A stretch of 64,000 nucleotides of DNA from positions 2,454,501-2,518,500 of the forward strand of contig NC_092561.1 in assembly GCF_037975245.1 (NCBI RefSeq), written 5' to 3'. The notes below the pieces were generated by a model. The model did not search any database. It saw only the letters and a list, made by a program, of their open reading frames with translations, and had not been told where the DNA came from. Position 1 is the stretch's first letter, and each line of letters starts with the position of its first letter. This document shows, piece by piece, positions 1 to 10,164 of this stretch. This DNA is from Apostichopus japonicus. Lineage: Eukaryota; Echinodermata; Holothuroidea; Aspidochirotida; Stichopodidae. A program made the translations under genes and the position numbers.

Positions 1-65
1 CACTCTTGTCCCTGACAAGCACCCAACATCACCGAGACAAACACTGTTATCAGCAGAAGACCCAT
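1..65 (-). CDS. C-type lectin copy 2, first exon only (cut by window edge)
   Basis: This is the first coding exon of a second lectin gene, transcribed towards and beyond base 1. The start ATG is at 65-63 and 21 codons plus 2 nt are visible. They encode the same signal peptide as the complete copy at 4626-2463, starting MGLLLITVFVSVML. Codon 21 is GAG (Glu) where the complete copy has CAG (Gln). The upstream DNA (66 to about 180) is nearly identical to that of the other copy, including the TATA box, so this is a recent tandem duplicate. Whether the rest of the gene is intact cannot be seen. Confidence 0.8.
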   Translation of the reverse strand, partial: MGLLLITVFVSVMLGACQGQE

Positions 66-114
66 CTTGACTTAGATTCGATTTCTGTGTCCCATCTACG
101 TTTGGAACATCCTA

Positions 115-121
115 ATTTATA
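115..121 (-). promoter_or_regulatory. TATA box of C-type lectin copy 2
   Basis: The minus strand reads TATAAAT about 50 bp upstream of the start codon at 65. The same box lies at the same place in the complete lectin copy (4676-4682), which supports a functional core promoter. Confidence 0.5.
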
Positions 122-130
122 CCTTTTTGA

Positions 131-314
131 TACCAGCAATTTTTAATTCAACTGATCGCTTAAATGCGTGAGACTTTTCGCATATATATAAATGTTTATG
201 TATATATTTATATATATATATATATGTAAATATATATATATATATATTTATTTATATATATATGCGAAAAGTCTCACGCATTTAAGCGATCAGTTGAATT
301 AAAAATTGCTGGTA
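131..314. repeat. Perfect 54-bp inverted repeat (foldback element) in lectin upstream DNA
   Basis: The arm at 131-184 is exactly the reverse complement of 261-314. They are separated by a 76-bp AT-rich loop of TATATA/TTTA repeats. The arm contains CTGATCGCTTAAATGCGTGA. A single diverged arm lies at about 4689-4744 upstream of the other lectin copy, so the hairpin grew in this copy only. It could be a foldback or MITE-type element, or a palindromic rearrangement. Confidence 0.85.
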
Positions 315-407
315 TATATAATATATATAATTATATATATATAATTATATAAATATATAATTATATATATATAATTATATATGTATCTTTATATATATAT
401 TTTTTTT

Positions 408-548
408 TCAAACGGTCAGTTTTATTAGAAATATGCTGGTATAAAAAAAATATATATATATATATCTATATATTTTTAATACCAGTTTTTAATTTTTTTA
501 ACACCATTTTTAATAAAACTGATCGTTTGAATGCGTTAGACTTTTCGC
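408..548. repeat. Second, imperfect foldback of the same family
   Basis: The segment around 408-441 is an imperfect reverse complement of about 492-532. Both arms are diverged forms of the 131-184 arm (shared core AATAAAACTGATCGTTTGA in the right arm). An AT-rich spacer separates them. It adds to the hairpin cluster between the two lectin promoters. Confidence 0.6.
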
Positions 549-688
549 ATATATATATATTTATAGATTTGATATTACAAAGTTCTCATTTGCTTCTACC
601 ATTATGATTGCTATAAAATATTTCCGCATAGATCAATTTGATTCTGAAGGATATGCAGGTCAGAAGATGAAGGACCTTTCTCCATATT
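541..688. repeat. Segment of the tandem lectin duplication
   Basis: This segment matches about 5073-5185 with a few substitutions (for example the shared stretch TTCCGCATAGAT followed by GAATTTGATTCTGAAGGA-like sequence). With 1-185 versus 4561-4745, it shows that a unit of about 4.56 kb including the lectin gene was duplicated. Homology stops near 688, where the LINE fragment begins. Confidence 0.75.
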
Positions 689-691
689 GGA

Positions 692-1021
692 AAAGTTTGC
701 TCTAGGGCATACCATGGACTCTATAATATTCGTCAGATCATAAAATTCCTGGATAAGGACTGTACTAAAACTCTTGTTAATGCTTTATTAATAAGTCATA
801 TTGACTAATGTAGTGTACTCATGATTGGTTAACCTGATTATAAGCTTCGAAGAGTTCATCAAATGGTACTTAAAGGAGCGGCTCGGTTGATTTATGCTCT
901 TCCTGAATTTTGTCACATTACTTTTACTTTACAATCTCTTCATTTGCTACCTGTACAGCAACACATTGCATTTAAACTAATCTTTCAAGTATTTAAAATG
1001 TTTAAAAGGGTTTGCACCTAT
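692..1021 (+). mobile_element. CR1/L2-like LINE fragment (C-terminal end of reverse transcriptase), decayed
   Basis: One continuous frame starting at GTT 695 reads through the typical end of CR1/L2-group RT proteins: VCSRAYHGLYNIRQIIKFLD, then LVNALLISHID, then LKGAARLIYALPE, then LHLLPVQQHIAFKLIFQVFK. Two in-frame stops break it: one after HID, where the family usually has DY, and one after MIG. The ORF beginning at 863 is the tail of this frame. It is a dead 5'-truncated insertion. Its start coincides with the edge of the lectin duplication. Confidence 0.75.
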
Positions 1022-2462
1022 TGGGGTGGTGGGGGCTTTGGCATGGTACCCCTGACAAATACCCGGGGGCCGCCACCCCCCCCCCCCGCTCAGTACGTCA
1101 CTGAGAATGAGAAATTAAAAAATCTGTGTTATAACGAATGTGATTGAGTAATCATTATTTTGAGCCATCAAAGGGACATAGAAAAACAAGTAAAATTTTG
1201 TATCACTTATGTAAAATACAAATACGTTGCTTCTTATCTCCCCTTCTTTAATCTCTACCGCTTCTCCCCTCGACTTCTTCTTCTTCATCATCTTCTTCTT
1301 ATACCCCCACCCCCCCCTTAGTATTAACTTGCAGCTATACACAAGGGTTCATACATAGGATGTGAAATACAAGAACAATTGTTACTTGGTAGCAGATCAG
1401 CTTCATTTTCTATTCTTTTCCATTCTCTCTTTTCTTACTGTTCTTTCTTTTCTTTCCTCTTCATTTTTACATATTTATTTTCCTTTTGTTTACTATGCTG
1501 GATCTGTTGCTGTTAATGTTGTAAAAGTGAGATGCCTGTACAAACATCTCACTACGTCTGCTATCATTTTGGGTTTGGTTCGTTACTTGTTCCAATTTTA
1601 ATCACACAAGTGAAAATAAACTTATAATATGCTCATGGATCAGGCGTGTGCTCTTGTGTGAAGTTGGAAGATGTCCCCATACCCCCCCCCCCCCATCACC
1701 CCCTGCAATCCACATTAATGCCATGACAAGGTTACACAATCTACATAGACATGTCAATATTAATAATCAATGGTCAACTATGCACATTATAGAACTGTAC
1801 AGTGAGATTTGGATTCACGTGACTCTTTGCTACAACCAAATTTCATTGCTGGCTCTCGGAGAAAACTTGTGAGAGACTAGACGAATGGAAGCGTCGGGGA
1901 GGAGATGAATGGAGCTGAGGTGGAAGATGGGAAGGACGGGAGAGAGGGTTGAGGGAGGGTAAACGGAGGAGGAGACCGGTTAAGAGACTGAAGGGGGAAG
2001 GGGGGGGGGATTGGATAAGACTACAGCTGCTATTATCAACGCCTCCCTTATGCCACCTCTCCCCCAACTCGAGACTCCATCTCTCTTGGTATGAAATTGA
2101 TTGAAGACTGAGGTTTTTTAATAAGAAAGTTAGGACTTATTTCATTTAAACTATGAATAGCAACACAGAGCGAAACAAAAGACAGAATCATTCAGAGGGT
2201 AGATTGTTTTAATCAAGCTTTAAACAGGAAGTATTCCCAACACCTTTAGTGGTAGCGGCACCAATTAATTAGAAAGGGACATTCAATGATGTCACACTGG
2301 TGTGTGATACCTGTCAAATTAGCAATGCAAGAATTGCACGTCAAGCGTTGCACCCTAGCAAAATGAAACATGAAATATTGAAGATGCACATTGAGTAAGC
2401 CTACAACGTCTGTATGACGTCACAATAGACACTGTGTGACGTCACTATTTATGCCACACAGC
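1022..2462. other. Intergenic stretch with C-rich runs and probable lectin 3' UTR
   Basis: I see no gene here. The stretch has C runs near 1075-1087, 1310-1316 and 1681-1693, CT-rich strings at 1410-1475 and a purine-rich block at 1910-2005. The right part (about 2200-2462) is probably the 3' UTR of the minus-strand lectin. An ATTAAA variant poly(A) signal on the minus strand is at 2208-2213. Two perfect TGACGTCA (CRE-type) palindromes lie at 2415-2422 and 2437-2444. Confidence 0.5.
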
Positions 2463-4626
2463 TTACAAACTATATTTACATATGTAAGGTTTTTTAAGGG
2501 TACAGGGCTGGTCATCCCACTTGCCGATATCTTCGTTATTGTAGCCTTCCCACATTACTCCACAGTACTGTACACCCGAGCCATCGTTTGGCTGACGATT
2601 ATCCCAGTTATTATACGTGATTGGTGACCCATCACTCCACTCAAAGCTTAGGGTAAGGTCGATTTCTGAAAAGCCAATCCAGTAATGCTGAAAAATTAAA
2701 GAGAAAGAAAAAATAGCGATTACATCAGTAACTTTCAATAACTTCTGTAACCATGACAACATACTAAATATTGTTCAACATTCCCAAGAAAGATTTCAGC
2801 AACCTCTAAGAAAGTTTTTACCATATCAAGAAAGTGTTGCACATCTTGAATTGATTTTGAATCTCTGTTTGCATGGTACCCTTAAAGGTAGTCAGTGTTG
2901 TTTTTGATATATGCTAGAAAGTCCGATAATGGTCGCCAAGGCTCATATTGCAACAAGCTAACAACATGTATATACCGCCACCAACCGACCTACTAAAACA
3001 CCTGATCGCATATTCAAATAATTCTCAATGGCCGAGAACACGTCTACCGAACAAAAACCCTCAAGAAAGCACGTTCGAAAATGTCAAGCAAGCTTAGCGT
3101 GCTAGATAATCGTTTGGACCAATACTGGTATCCGCGGCAACAACATCTTGATTTTTTTTTGAAAGCAAAAAAGGTGTTGGAGGCCTAATTTTTCGATCCA
3201 AGCGAAAACAGACTACGGAAATATTTAAAAGAGGGGAATGGACATACAGCGCTTGATCAACATCTCAGACAGGGCGGGGGGGGGGGGGGAGTGTGACGGG
3301 GTGTGCAATGGACAAAGATACGAGGAAGACTAAAATCAAGCTTGTCCTATTCTGTATTTTTGTCTTCAAAATAACATTTTGAGTTTGGTCGAGTAATTTT
3401 TTGTTTGTATTTCGACTTAAAAAAAGAATGGCTTTAAACAAGATAACAATAGTAATTATCAGCGGTTTTGTTTCAACAAATTGAAGCTAGTAAAAGAGTC
3501 ATTAATGAATTTGATTCGATATTCTCCATTTAGTCACTGTTCATGTTTGTCCTGTATGTATGTATAGCTATTAGGCTAGTCCGGTACTTTTTCTCCACTA
3601 TTTAAAATGAAATTCGCTTAAACGAAGAAAAATTTCAAATTGATGAAAAGACAACTCAATCAGTTTTGCAATGAAAAGTGCTGAATCCCAACCATAACCA
3701 CGAGAATTATTCCATATTTTGTTTGGCGCTATATAAAAATTATGTATTATGATTTTACCCCAGTATTCACACAGTCAAGACCACTATCGATTCCAAAATA
3801 AATAATTCCTTGCTTCAGATCTATTTCCATTGAATATATTTTTCTTAAATCTGTTACCGGTATATTTTGAAATACTCCCTCTGACCCCTTCGCCCTCCAC
3901 CACCCCACCCGTCGCTACTCTCCTTCTGACTGTAAACTCCCCCTTCGTTCTGACTTACCTGTCCCCCAGAAGGATCCCTTGAGGTTCTCCAGTAATCCAA
4001 AAGAAAGCTGTTTTCTTCATCAGAGACGATCGAGACCAGATTACTATTACACGGCCAGCCGCAATCTTGGCTTGCCTCAACTTGACAAAATTCCTGCGCA
4101 TCATGCCAGTTGAGTCTCTCTGGTCCATTGTACCACCTGGTCAAGATAATCATTAAAACGAACGATTATCAATTATAATAAAACAATTTCCTTCTCGCTT
4201 GCCAAGAAATGGAATGTTTATATAGTTGTCGATTTAAACGTGATTTAAAAAGAGTTTTCCTATCCTTTCCGTTAACAACGATACCTTTCTCAGAAATAGA
4301 GAAAATATTCTTTAATATAGATATAATCCCTGATATTTTGATTTGCATCATTCTGTAGGATAGCGATATATATTTTCCATAATTATCTTAAGTATGATTA
4401 AGTATATTTCATTATTTCAAATGACTTCAAATGATGGACAAGATTCAGGAATTGAAAAATATCGCAAAATATAAGAAAATATTAGAAAATAAGAAAACCA
4501 GATAAGAAAATATGATTATTACCTGTAGCAGTTACCGAGAGCGAAAGTCCATGCACGGGGACACTGTTGTCCCTGACAAGCACCCAACATCACCGAGACA
4601 AACACTGTTATCAGCAGAAGACCCAT
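2463..4626 (-). CDS. Secreted C-type lectin, complete, 3 coding exons (168 aa)
   Basis: Exons on the minus strand are 4626-4523, 4136-3959 and 2687-2463 (TAA at 2465-2463). All introns are GT..AG and phases agree (2, then 0). Residues 1-19 or so are a signal peptide (MGLLLITVFVSVMLGACQG), so the product is secreted. The rest is a single C-type lectin domain: CPRAW and NCYR at the start, WHDAQEFC (45-52), LVSIVSDEEN (68-77), HYWIGF (95-100), WSDGSPITYNNW (111-122), QPN (126-128), WDD (151-153) and a final ICK (163-165). QPN takes the place of the EPN/QPD calcium- and sugar-binding triplet. WDD replaces the usual WND. Family knowledge suggests calcium-dependent glycan binding, often innate immune in invertebrates; sugar specificity cannot be assigned from QPN. 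Extra cysteines C60 and C64 may form a local disulfide. The 74-aa exon 3 carries the whole calcium site. Confidence 0.9.
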
Positions 4627-4675
4627 CTTGACTTAGATTCGATTTCTGTGTCCCATCTACGTTTGGAAGATCCTC

Positions 4676-4682
4676 ATTTATA
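4676..4682 (-). promoter_or_regulatory. TATA box of C-type lectin copy 1
   Basis: The minus strand reads TATAAAT 50 bp upstream of the ATG at 4626, inside DNA that is almost identical upstream of copy 2. Confidence 0.5.
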
Positions 4683-4746
4683 CCTTTTTGATACCAGCAA
4701 TTTTTAATAAAACTGATCGTTTGAATGCGTTAGACTTTTCGCATAA

Positions 4747-4948
4747 CTGCACACAGAACGAACATCTCGATTAAGGAACAAATAAAACCCTCACCTCCAC
4801 TGGAAGTACAGATCCTGAGGCAGCAATTTTTTTTTTGAGGTGATATCACGCGAGCGGACGGAAAAATAAATCATGTTGGAATGGGTGAATAAGATATGAC
4901 TCATAATTGACAAATAAAAAGTAAGTTTTAGAAAGTTTTAGGATTTTC

Positions 4949-5004
<56 letters not shown>

Positions 5005-6585
5005 TCATCATGCAACTAAGCTACTGGCCGGCTGAAAATAATGTGAAAGGTTAGATGGAAACACGAGAGAAGTAAAGATTTGATATTACATAGTTCTTGC
5101 TTCTACCATTATGATGGCTATAAAAAATATTTCCGCATAGATGAATTTGATTCTGAAGGACATGCAGGTCACAAGAGGAAGGACGTTTTTCTCTTTTCGT
5201 CATTATAGTTTAATGTTAAGGAAGAAGGAAAAAATCTGTTCTAAACAGGGTCAGTTTGTGAACCGGACTGGGGTGGGAAGAGAGGGGACACAGAGTGTAT
5301 ATGTTCTATAACCTCATTGATTATAGACACCCTATAGATATACCTCCGCCACTGCTACTATACATACAGTTAGCACTAGCTAACCATCAGCCTAATGCTT
5401 TTTTACAATCAATCAATTAATTAAATCAATTAATGACATTTATAATGCGCATATATCATAAAAAGAAGCTGACACAGATGAGTATCACGGTGGCGATTCA
5501 TAAATGTCTCACATTGATTGTTTTGTTTTTTATATACATTTCTGGCAATCAATTCCATATATTGTTTTTGTCACTAAAAGAAACACCTTGAGTAGGATTG
5601 GTCTCCGTAAGGCTAGGCTAGAAAGCGATTAATAACCTCGTTCGACTTTTTCACTAATTTAAGAGCAACGTCTATATCTCTTGTCCGAACTCTCCCTACC
5701 CCCCTCACCCCACCCCACTCCCATCTCATGTTTCCTGATATTCGAACCAAACAAAAAGGCCTAAATGGAATCTTTCTAGCAAAACATATTTGCTTTGGAG
5801 GTGTAAACTTCTAGAACATGAGCTCTAAGCCTAAAGAATGCATAGATGCAAACAATGCTGAGTACTACACACCATGTCTTGCAATCAGGGATCTTAGTTT
5901 GCCAAGCATTTCTTCTAAACTTAATGATCACCTTAGTGTCACGATACCCCCCCCCCCCACCTCTCCCAGCAGTTTCTTATAAACCTCTAATAAACTCCTT
6001 TTCATACTAAAAGCTTTATCCAACAATATGTCTGTTAAACAATTGATTGGTATCTAATGATGTGAGTATGCACATTAACTTCTTCAAGGCTCATATCAGG
6101 GTACCCGTCACTTGACGAAAAAACCTATTCACTTGAATCAAACTTTGCACGCAACTTGAAAGCACATTCATATAACAATGACCCCCATGTACTTTTTTCT
6201 TCTTCTCTTGCATGTGCACAAAAAGTAAAATTATGGTGGTATCATGAAAGAAAAAACATTCTTAACGAAAGACAATAAATAAGAGTAGGCAAGACAAAAT
6301 ATTTATAATACATGGTGCAATTGAAGAAAATTATACCAAGGAAGCCAGTATTTTACCCACTCTGCACCTTTCATATACTACTAATTAAAATATTCTTTTT
6401 TTACCCCGAAATATTCTTTCAAATACAATAGTAATTTATATTGCCTTGGGATTATCTTTTGTAACTTGCAATTGAAGATGTAACTTTTAATTCATGAGCG
6501 AAACTTTGCACCAAATAACACTATGGAGATATCTTTAACTATTATATTCACACCTGCATTATTAAGTAAAAATTTGTAAATTATT
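4747..6585. other. Gene-free stretch with TA array and duplicated lectin upstream DNA
   Basis: No coding signal. A (TA)n array lies at about 4951-5001. Bases 5073-5185 match 541-688 (lectin duplication). C-rich runs occur at 5697-5725 and 5949-5959. The right end (about 6370-6585) may be 3' sequence of the LINE that follows, but I cannot show its boundary. Confidence 0.4.
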
Positions 6586-8095
6586 TCAAATCTTAGCCGA
6601 GTGAGCACAATCATAAAATAAATGTTCAATGGTTTCAGTATATTCTTGACAAAAATCACATTTATCAGAAGTGATAACTTTTATTAAATGCAAATACTTG
6701 TTAGTTGGAATAATCCTTTGCAACAGTCTATATTGAAACCATGTAAGTTTAACGTCACTCGAACACCGAAAAGGGACAAAACAATAAAAAGACCAACCCT
6801 TTTTACTGATATCAATAGTCTGGCACCACTTAATATACGATTTGTGCTCATAACCTGAAAACTCCAGCAATCTATTGTAAACTGCTTTAGAACAAAAAGA
6901 ACCACTTGCATGTAGAGTATTTATATAACTATTATTAGGAAAAATAACCCTTAAAATTGTATCATTGGATAAACCCTTCCATTTTTCCTGAATAGAGCTG
7001 ATAATACCATGATACTCCCAAAAATTGGTTGATATGTTAAACTCTTGAGTAAAATTATCAAAAGTATAAAAAGTACCATTACTAATCAAATCGCCAATGA
7101 AACGTATACCCTTGTCATACCAACGCTTGTAATATACTGGGCTATTGCCAACTTTAAATAAACTGCTATTCCAAATTGGCAATGTTAATATACGACCAAA
7201 CGTAGAGATCTTAAGAGCAATACAATGTTTACAAAAATCTGCCATTTTCAATCCCCCATCGGGATATATCCTTGTCTTCGACTTATACGGTCTGGTTTAT
7301 TTTTCCACACAAAACGGAAACACATGGAATGTACTCTTTCAAATTACTCTGTACTGGGTAATGGGAGCGTCATATAATAGTAATTAAAACAAGGCAATAA
7401 TAAAGATTTAACAATGGTATTATGGTAATGCGACCCAGCACTGTAAGATTACCTTTCTCCCACATCTTTAAAATATTAAACACTTTAGTCAGTGCTTTAT
7501 CATAGTTTTTATTAATCATACTACCTAGATTAGTATTAAACACAATCCCCAATAGTTTAAAATCATCACCATATGTATTCCAACAGATATTATATTTTTT
7601 ATTGAAAGGAAACGAAGACCCTTTCAAACTCCCCAATCCAACAAGAAGAGACTTGCTAGGCTTTATTTTTAGCCCAGACAAAGAACCAAAATAATCGAGC
7701 TGTTTCATAATACTATTAAAAGATATTTCATCCCCGTTCATGAAAAAGGTTGTATCATCAACAAACTAAACTAATTTATAACAGCTTCCTCCAATATCAA
7801 TACCCTGGATAGAATTATCATTATTAATAAGAATGCTCAATAATTCTATAATAATAATAATAATAATAATAAAGAGATATGGAGACAAAGGGTCTCCTTG
7901 TCTGCAACCACGATCGATAGAAATGTTTTCAGATAAAAAGCCATTTACAAGAACAGAGGAATACATATCACTATAAAAAAGTATCAAACCACTGGGTAAT
8001 GGAAGGACCGAACTTAAAAAGGCGGAGTACATTTCTAATGAACCTAATCGAAATACTATCAAAAGCCTGGAAGTGGTATGCTACGATTACGAAGT
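6586..8095 (-). mobile_element. Decayed L1/Tx1-like non-LTR retrotransposon (reverse transcriptase region)
   Basis: On the minus strand the RT motifs appear in order. Motif A is QAFDSISIRFIRNVLRLFKF near 8070-8010. Motif B is RGCRQGDPLSPYLFI near 7905-7860. Motif C is FVDDTTFFMNGD near 7765-7730. They are followed by LSGLKIKPSKSLLVGLGS and FKLLGIVFNTNLGSM. A C-terminal segment (7251-6586) has a CDFC..HLFYDC zinc-knuckle-like end. Damage: a frameshift in an A6 run near 7975, an in-frame TAG immediately before FVDD, an ATT microsatellite expansion coding for eight Ile inside the RT, and a further break near 7370-7250. It is 5'-truncated at about 8095. The clade is judged from general resemblance to L1/Tx1-like proteins. 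Confidence 0.85.
7848..7872. repeat. (ATA/ATT)n microsatellite inside the LINE
   Basis: About eight AAT/ATT triplets, read on the minus strand as a run of Ile codons just after RT motif B. It is a slippage expansion in dead LINE sequence. Confidence 0.85.
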
Positions 8096-8334
8096 CTCAT
8101 TGCAGAAAATATATCACTTTCTTTTACATATAGCGCCCTCGTTTTAGGGTGAGCGAAGCAGGCATGCAATTCAGTTAGCGTTACTGCGTGATAGTTCTGA
8201 AGGGGGAATTCCCTGGTCATGCCAGCAAGTTGGTGTTAGCAGTTCTTTAATCCTGCTCAGTGCATCGGCAGAAAGCAGTGTATTTAACTGTCTTCCCAAT
8301 GCAAAAATATTCATAGTTACGATATTTGTTCAAA

Positions 8335-8640
8335 ATGTCAGAAATGTTTACGCTCTTCAGGTACAGAGTACTATCCGCTGCGCCACGGCAGCTGTTGATA
8401 TATAATGCTCGTTTCTAATATTGAAAGTTCCTAATGGAAGTAAGAGACCGTATAAGAGAGCGGCAAAAGAAAACTGCCGTAACCGGGATCGAACCCAGGA
8501 GCCAAAATGCGTCTCGCTCTTCAGGTACAGAGCACCAACCGCTGCGCCACGGCAGCTGTTGATATATAATGCTCGTTTCTAATATTGAAAGTTCCTAATG
8601 GAAGCAAGAGACCGTATTAGAAACCCAGGAGCCAAAATAC
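8335..8640 (-). repeat. Duplicated tRNA-related SINE heads
   Basis: Two copies of a unit lie at about 8340-8475 and 8514-8630. The best head is 8554 down to 8475 on the minus strand. It has a perfectly pairing 7-bp acceptor stem (TGCCGTG with TACGGCA), an A-box-like TGGCGCAGCGG and a B box GGTTCGATCC (8495-8486). The T-arm pairing is poor, so this is a tRNA pseudogene or SINE head rather than a working tRNA. The flank ATATAATGCTCGTTTCTAAT is repeated after both heads, so the copies arose by tandem duplication of about 175 bp. Confidence 0.65.
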
Positions 8641-10164
8641 GTTGAATTCAAGACAGAATCGCGGTCACCAAGTACTCTCGGCAGTTTAACAAAATGTTTT
8701 TCTGTTGCTTATAATAATCTCTTCTCTTGTTAGCCAAACTCATCCACAAAAAGAATGGGGGAAAGGGAGGGGGAATGTACTATAACCGAAAGTTGCTAGA
8801 TATGTTAAAATGGTCACACGGTTTACAAAATGTTTGAATTACACTTTTAGTATTTTTCCTTCCTTTTTGTTTTTCTAAATTGATTTCCGACTTTGAGAGA
8901 ATCTTGTGTAAGATTCTAATGTGGTGATAGTGACTGAAGTTGAGAAGATTATGTTTGCATGTATAACACCTTGCAGTCATTTTCATACCGTATCATGAGC
9001 GGAACATATGATATTTACAACTTCTTCTTGCAAAATCTGCAGTGATTTGCAATCGTGTCTTGTTCAACGCATGAAACGCTTAAATTTTTCCTGTTGACTT
9101 TCGTTATTACTTCTGCAGTCCGTACCATGGCCGGGGCAAAAGGGTTCACCCCTATCCATGTGCAAACAACTCCCACAACCCCCACACCCCCCACCGTCCA
9201 CCCCACCCACCCACCCCACCCCATGTGTACCACAAACCACTATGTGTGTAAATCGTTCACAAGGTACAGGACACGCATAGTGTGCCCCCTTTTATATTGT
9301 TGGTGTCCCACCTTGAATTGCTGGTGCCCACCCCTACAACGCAGAAGTCATTGCTACGGGCCTGAGTTTCTAGAGAGTCCTTGCGTTAGTCTATATAGTT
9401 CAGTCGCTTTGATTGATCAATGTCTGTAATTTATCTGCGAAGTTCCTCCTGACAGCTGTTGGAAACAATTCTAATTTATCTTTCGCTCTAAACGTCTGTG
9501 TATTATGCCGATTCTTTCGAAGGATATACGGGAATTTTGTTGCCTCGCCGCTAACAACAAAAATATACCTGCAAATCTCATTGGTCCCCGTCACAACAAA
9601 AGTGATCTCAACTTTAATTTCTGCATTCTCTTTGGTGGTTGGATTTTGAAAAGGACTTTTAACGTCGCATGGGTTTCAATCATTGCAAATCCTATACCAC
9701 ATTATATTACATGTTAATCCGGTTTGTTAAGTAGCTCGTAGACGGTATTATTGGCCCACTATAAACTCACCATACATTGCCATTAATATACAGTAACGGT
9801 AACTAAATCAATCTTCCACAAAAATATTGCAATTGGACAATAATCACGTGCATACAGTGCGGCGGTACATGCTGTGTGCTTTCGTATATATCGCTCGTGT
9901 CTGTGTTGAAATTCGCAGTCTTAATTTTAATTTCATGCAAGCAGAAAGTAAGAGTCACTAATATTATACTATTTTGGATATTATTCAATGTCCCGCCCTT
10001 GTGCTCAAATACTCGTTGTTTGATTTGATATGCTCTGCAAATAACTGTTAGGATAGCGAATACCAAATTGGTGGAAAGAAACTGAACGTATATGTACACA
10101 TTGGAGCCTCGTTTTTCATTTATCCAGAACCGTGCGCTGTGTCGGTGAATATTTTGAGTCGGTC
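8641..10164. other. Upstream region of the transporter gene
   Basis: No gene seen. A CCCACACC-rich tract at 9170-9230 produces open frames on both strands that look like low-complexity shadows. The promoter of the transporter must lie here or in an unseen 5' exon, but I find no clear TATA element near 10165. Confidence 0.3.

Noticed and set aside
8475..8554. Functional tRNA gene
   Set aside because: The acceptor stem and B box are good, but the T arm does not pair well, the anticodon arm is irregular and the unit is duplicated with flanks. A SINE head or pseudogene fits better.
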